Below, in pieces: positions 62,601 to 64,000 of a stretch of DNA of 64,000 nucleotides. Position 1 is the first letter of the stretch. The number at the start of each line of letters is the position of its first letter. Position numbers and translations under genes: made by a program. The notes under the pieces are model-generated. The model did not search any database, was not told where the DNA came from, and saw only the letters and a program-made list of their open reading frames with translations. The stretch comes from DATKPC01 sp035524275 (GTDB taxonomy: Bacteria > Pseudomonadota > Gammaproteobacteria > Burkholderiales > Burkholderiaceae_F): the NCBI GenBank assembly GCA_035524275.1, contig DATKPC010000041.1, positions 112,612 through 176,611 on the forward strand, read 5' to 3'.

Positions 62601-63936
62601 GACCGCGGCCCACGTCGCGCGGCGCGAGGCGCTGCGTCGCGCGGTCGCCGCGTCCACGACCGGCGTGCCCCTCGGCCTGCGCAAGCGGACGTCGAACCTG
62701 TTCCGCGACCGGGCGCCGACACGCAAGCGTCGGATCGACCTGTCCGCGTTCGACAAGGTCCTCGAAGTCGATCCGGCCGCCGGCTGGGTCGATGCCGAAG
62801 GCCTGGCGAGCTATGACGACATCGTCGCGGCGACGCTGCAACGCGGCGTCATGCCGGCCGTCGTCCCGCAGCTGAAGTCGATCACGATCGGCGGGGCGGC
62901 CGCAGGCGTGGGCATCGAAGCCACGTCCTTCCGCCACGGGCTCGTCCATGACACGCTGGTCGAATTCGATGTCCTGCTGCCCGACGGCGACGTCGTGTGC
63001 TGCGCGCCGGACAACGCGCACAGCGACCTGTTCTTCGGATTTCCCAACTCCTACGGCACGCTGGGCTACGCGCTGAGGCTGCGGCAGCGGACGCTGCCGG
63101 TGAAGCGCTGCGTCGAGGTGCGACACGAAGCGTTCTCCTCGGCCGGAGAATTCTTCGCGGTGCTCGCGCAGGCCTGCGACGGACCCGCGGATTTCGTCGA
63201 CGGCGTCGTCTTCGCTCCGGACTCGCTCGTCCTCAACGTGGCACGTTTCGTCGACGAGGTGCCATCGCTGAGCGACTACGGCTACGAGATCTACTACCGC
63301 TCGCTGCAGCGCCGGCCGCAGGACTACCTGTCGACGCCCGGCTACCTGTGGCGATGGGACACCGACTGGTTCTGGTGCTCCCGGAACTTCGGCGCGCAGC
63401 ATCCCGTGGTGCGCCGCCTGTTCGGGCGCCGGCACCTGAATTCGCGCACGTACACGCGGCTGATGCGTTGGAACGCCCGTTGGGGAGTGACGCGCCGCGT
63501 CGCGGCGCTGCGCGGCCGCCACCCGGAGACCGTGATCCAGGACGTCGACATACCGCTCGAGCGGGCCGAGGAGTTCCTCGCCTTCTTCCTGCGCGAGATC
63601 GGGATCCTTCCGGCCTGGATCTGCCCGCTGCGATCCCGCGCCGCGACAGCCGCATTCCCGTTGTATCCGGTCGAATCCGGGGCGCTCTATGTGAATTTCG
63701 GCTTCTGGGACACGGTCGTCGATACCGAGCCGCACGAGCCGGGTCATTTCAACCGCAAGATCGAGCATGAAGTCGCGCGGCTGGGCGGCATCAAGTCGCT
63801 GTACTCCGACAGCTTCTTCACGCGGCAGGAATTCGCATCCGCCTACGGCATCGCGCAGTACGAGGCGCTGAAGGCGAAGTACGACCCCGGCCGTCGCCTG
63901 CTCGACCTCTACGAAAAGACGGTGCTGCGCGCCTGA
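62590..63936 (+). CDS. DHCR24/DIMINUTO-like FAD-binding oxidoreductase
   Basis: A 448-residue VAO-type flavoprotein. The FAD-binding region contains VPQLKSITIGGAAAGVGIEA and SSFRHG-like TSFRHGLVHD (about 94-124). The C-terminal half matches the sterol reductase-like group that includes mycobacterial and actinomycete TmsA/BfaA reductases of methylene-fatty acids. Coding overlap with the Cfa-family gene means the two are coordinately made, so it likely acts on the methyltransferase product. Further genes of the unit may lie beyond the window edge. Confidence 0.87.
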   Translation: MPAETAAHVARREALRRAVAASTTGVPLGLRKRTSNLFRDRAPTRKRRIDLSAFDKVLEVDPAAGWVDAEGLASYDDIVAATLQRGVMPAVVPQLKSITIGGAAAGVGIEATSFRHGLVHDTLVEFDVLLPDGDVVCCAPDNAHSDLFFGFPNSYGTLGYALRLRQRTLPVKRCVEVRHEAFSSAGEFFAVLAQACDGPADFVDGVVFAPDSLVLNVARFVDEVPSLSDYGYEIYYRSLQRRPQDYLSTPGYLWRWDTDWFWCSRNFGAQHPVVRRLFGRRHLNSRTYTRLMRWNARWGVTRRVAALRGRHPETVIQDVDIPLERAEEFLAFFLREIGILPAWICPLRSRAATAAFPLYPVESGALYVNFGFWDTVVDTEPHEPGHFNRKIEHEVARLGGIKSLYSDSFFTRQEFASAYGIAQYEALKAKYDPGRRLLDLYEKTVLRA

Positions 63937-63969
63937 GGCGCGGTGGCGGGTTGCGCTGGCCCTCTCCCC

Positions 63970-64000
63970 CACCCCTCTCCCGCTTCACGGGCGAGGGGTG
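63970..64000. repeat. GC-rich hairpin repeat, cut by the window edge
   Basis: Arms CACCCCTCTCCCG and CGGGCGAGGGGTG pair at 12 of 13 positions around a CTTCA loop. Similar CCCTCTCCC-type intergenic repeats are scattered in many GC-rich proteobacterial genomes. It may also serve as a terminator for the flavoprotein gene. Confidence 0.55.

Overview
The window is high-G+C DNA (third codon positions almost always G or C) carrying densely packed chromosomal genes in orders typical of Betaproteobacteria, probably Burkholderiales or a close relative. Diagnostic blocks are htrB-htrB-dapF-DUF484-xerC, ctpA-envC-gpmA divergent from rhodanese-grxC-secB-gpsA, a caa3-type cytochrome oxidase cluster, rpoH near ftsEX, and hemA-prfA-prmC-grxD-ubiX. 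I saw no rRNA, tRNA, CRISPR array or complete insertion sequence.

Layout. 1-5426: two lipid A type acyltransferases (the first cut by the window edge), dapF, DUF484, xerC and rlmI, mostly with overlapping stops and starts. 5576-7509: a histidine-rich COG0523 metallochaperone and a cysteine-poor DksA. 7627-9817: an accessory-looking trio (small DNA-binding-like protein, VirB1-like transglycosylase, DsbC/G-like thioredoxin-fold protein). 9893-13578 (minus): ctpA, envC, gpmA. 13681-19129: rhodanese, grxC, secB, gpsA, LOG protein, trmL, comF, BioC-like methyltransferase. 19198-24535 and 29820-34291: cytochrome oxidase structural and assembly genes, split by a minus-strand prkA-yeaH-spoVR stress operon with a clear sigma-54 promoter. 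34284-38246 (minus): an unknown gene coupled to rpoH, rpoH behind a CIRCE/HrcA operator, a YbaK-type deacylase, and ftsX/ftsE, with FtsE strikingly degenerate at its ATPase motifs. 38468-42597: polyphosphate genes ppk, sixA and ppx. 42685-47232 (minus): the hemA-to-ubiX block. 47401-56574: a small membrane protein, an EamA transporter, a chemoreceptor and an RND efflux operon. 56690-61116: hemerythrin, cold-shock protein, amidohydrolase and several small or poorly known exported proteins. 61386-63936: a Cfa-family methyltransferase overlapping a DHCR24-like flavoprotein, a pair resembling methyl-branched fatty acid systems. The window ends in a GC-rich hairpin repeat.

How the genes connect. 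The oxidase block gives a complete terminal oxidase with a cytochrome c fused to subunit II, plus copper insertion (CtaG, Sco), heme A synthesis (CtaA, CtaB) and SURF1; hemA supplies the start of heme synthesis. EnvC and FtsEX, which act together in cell separation in other bacteria, are both present, but this FtsE appears to lack key catalytic residues. Stress control is visible at sequence level: CIRCE over the rpoH promoter, a sigma-54 promoter before prkA, a DksA, and polyphosphate metabolism. The best candidates for new biology are the degenerate FtsE, the rpoH-coupled unknown gene, the conjugation-like trio, the fatty-acid-modifying pair, and the palindrome-controlled 68-residue membrane protein.
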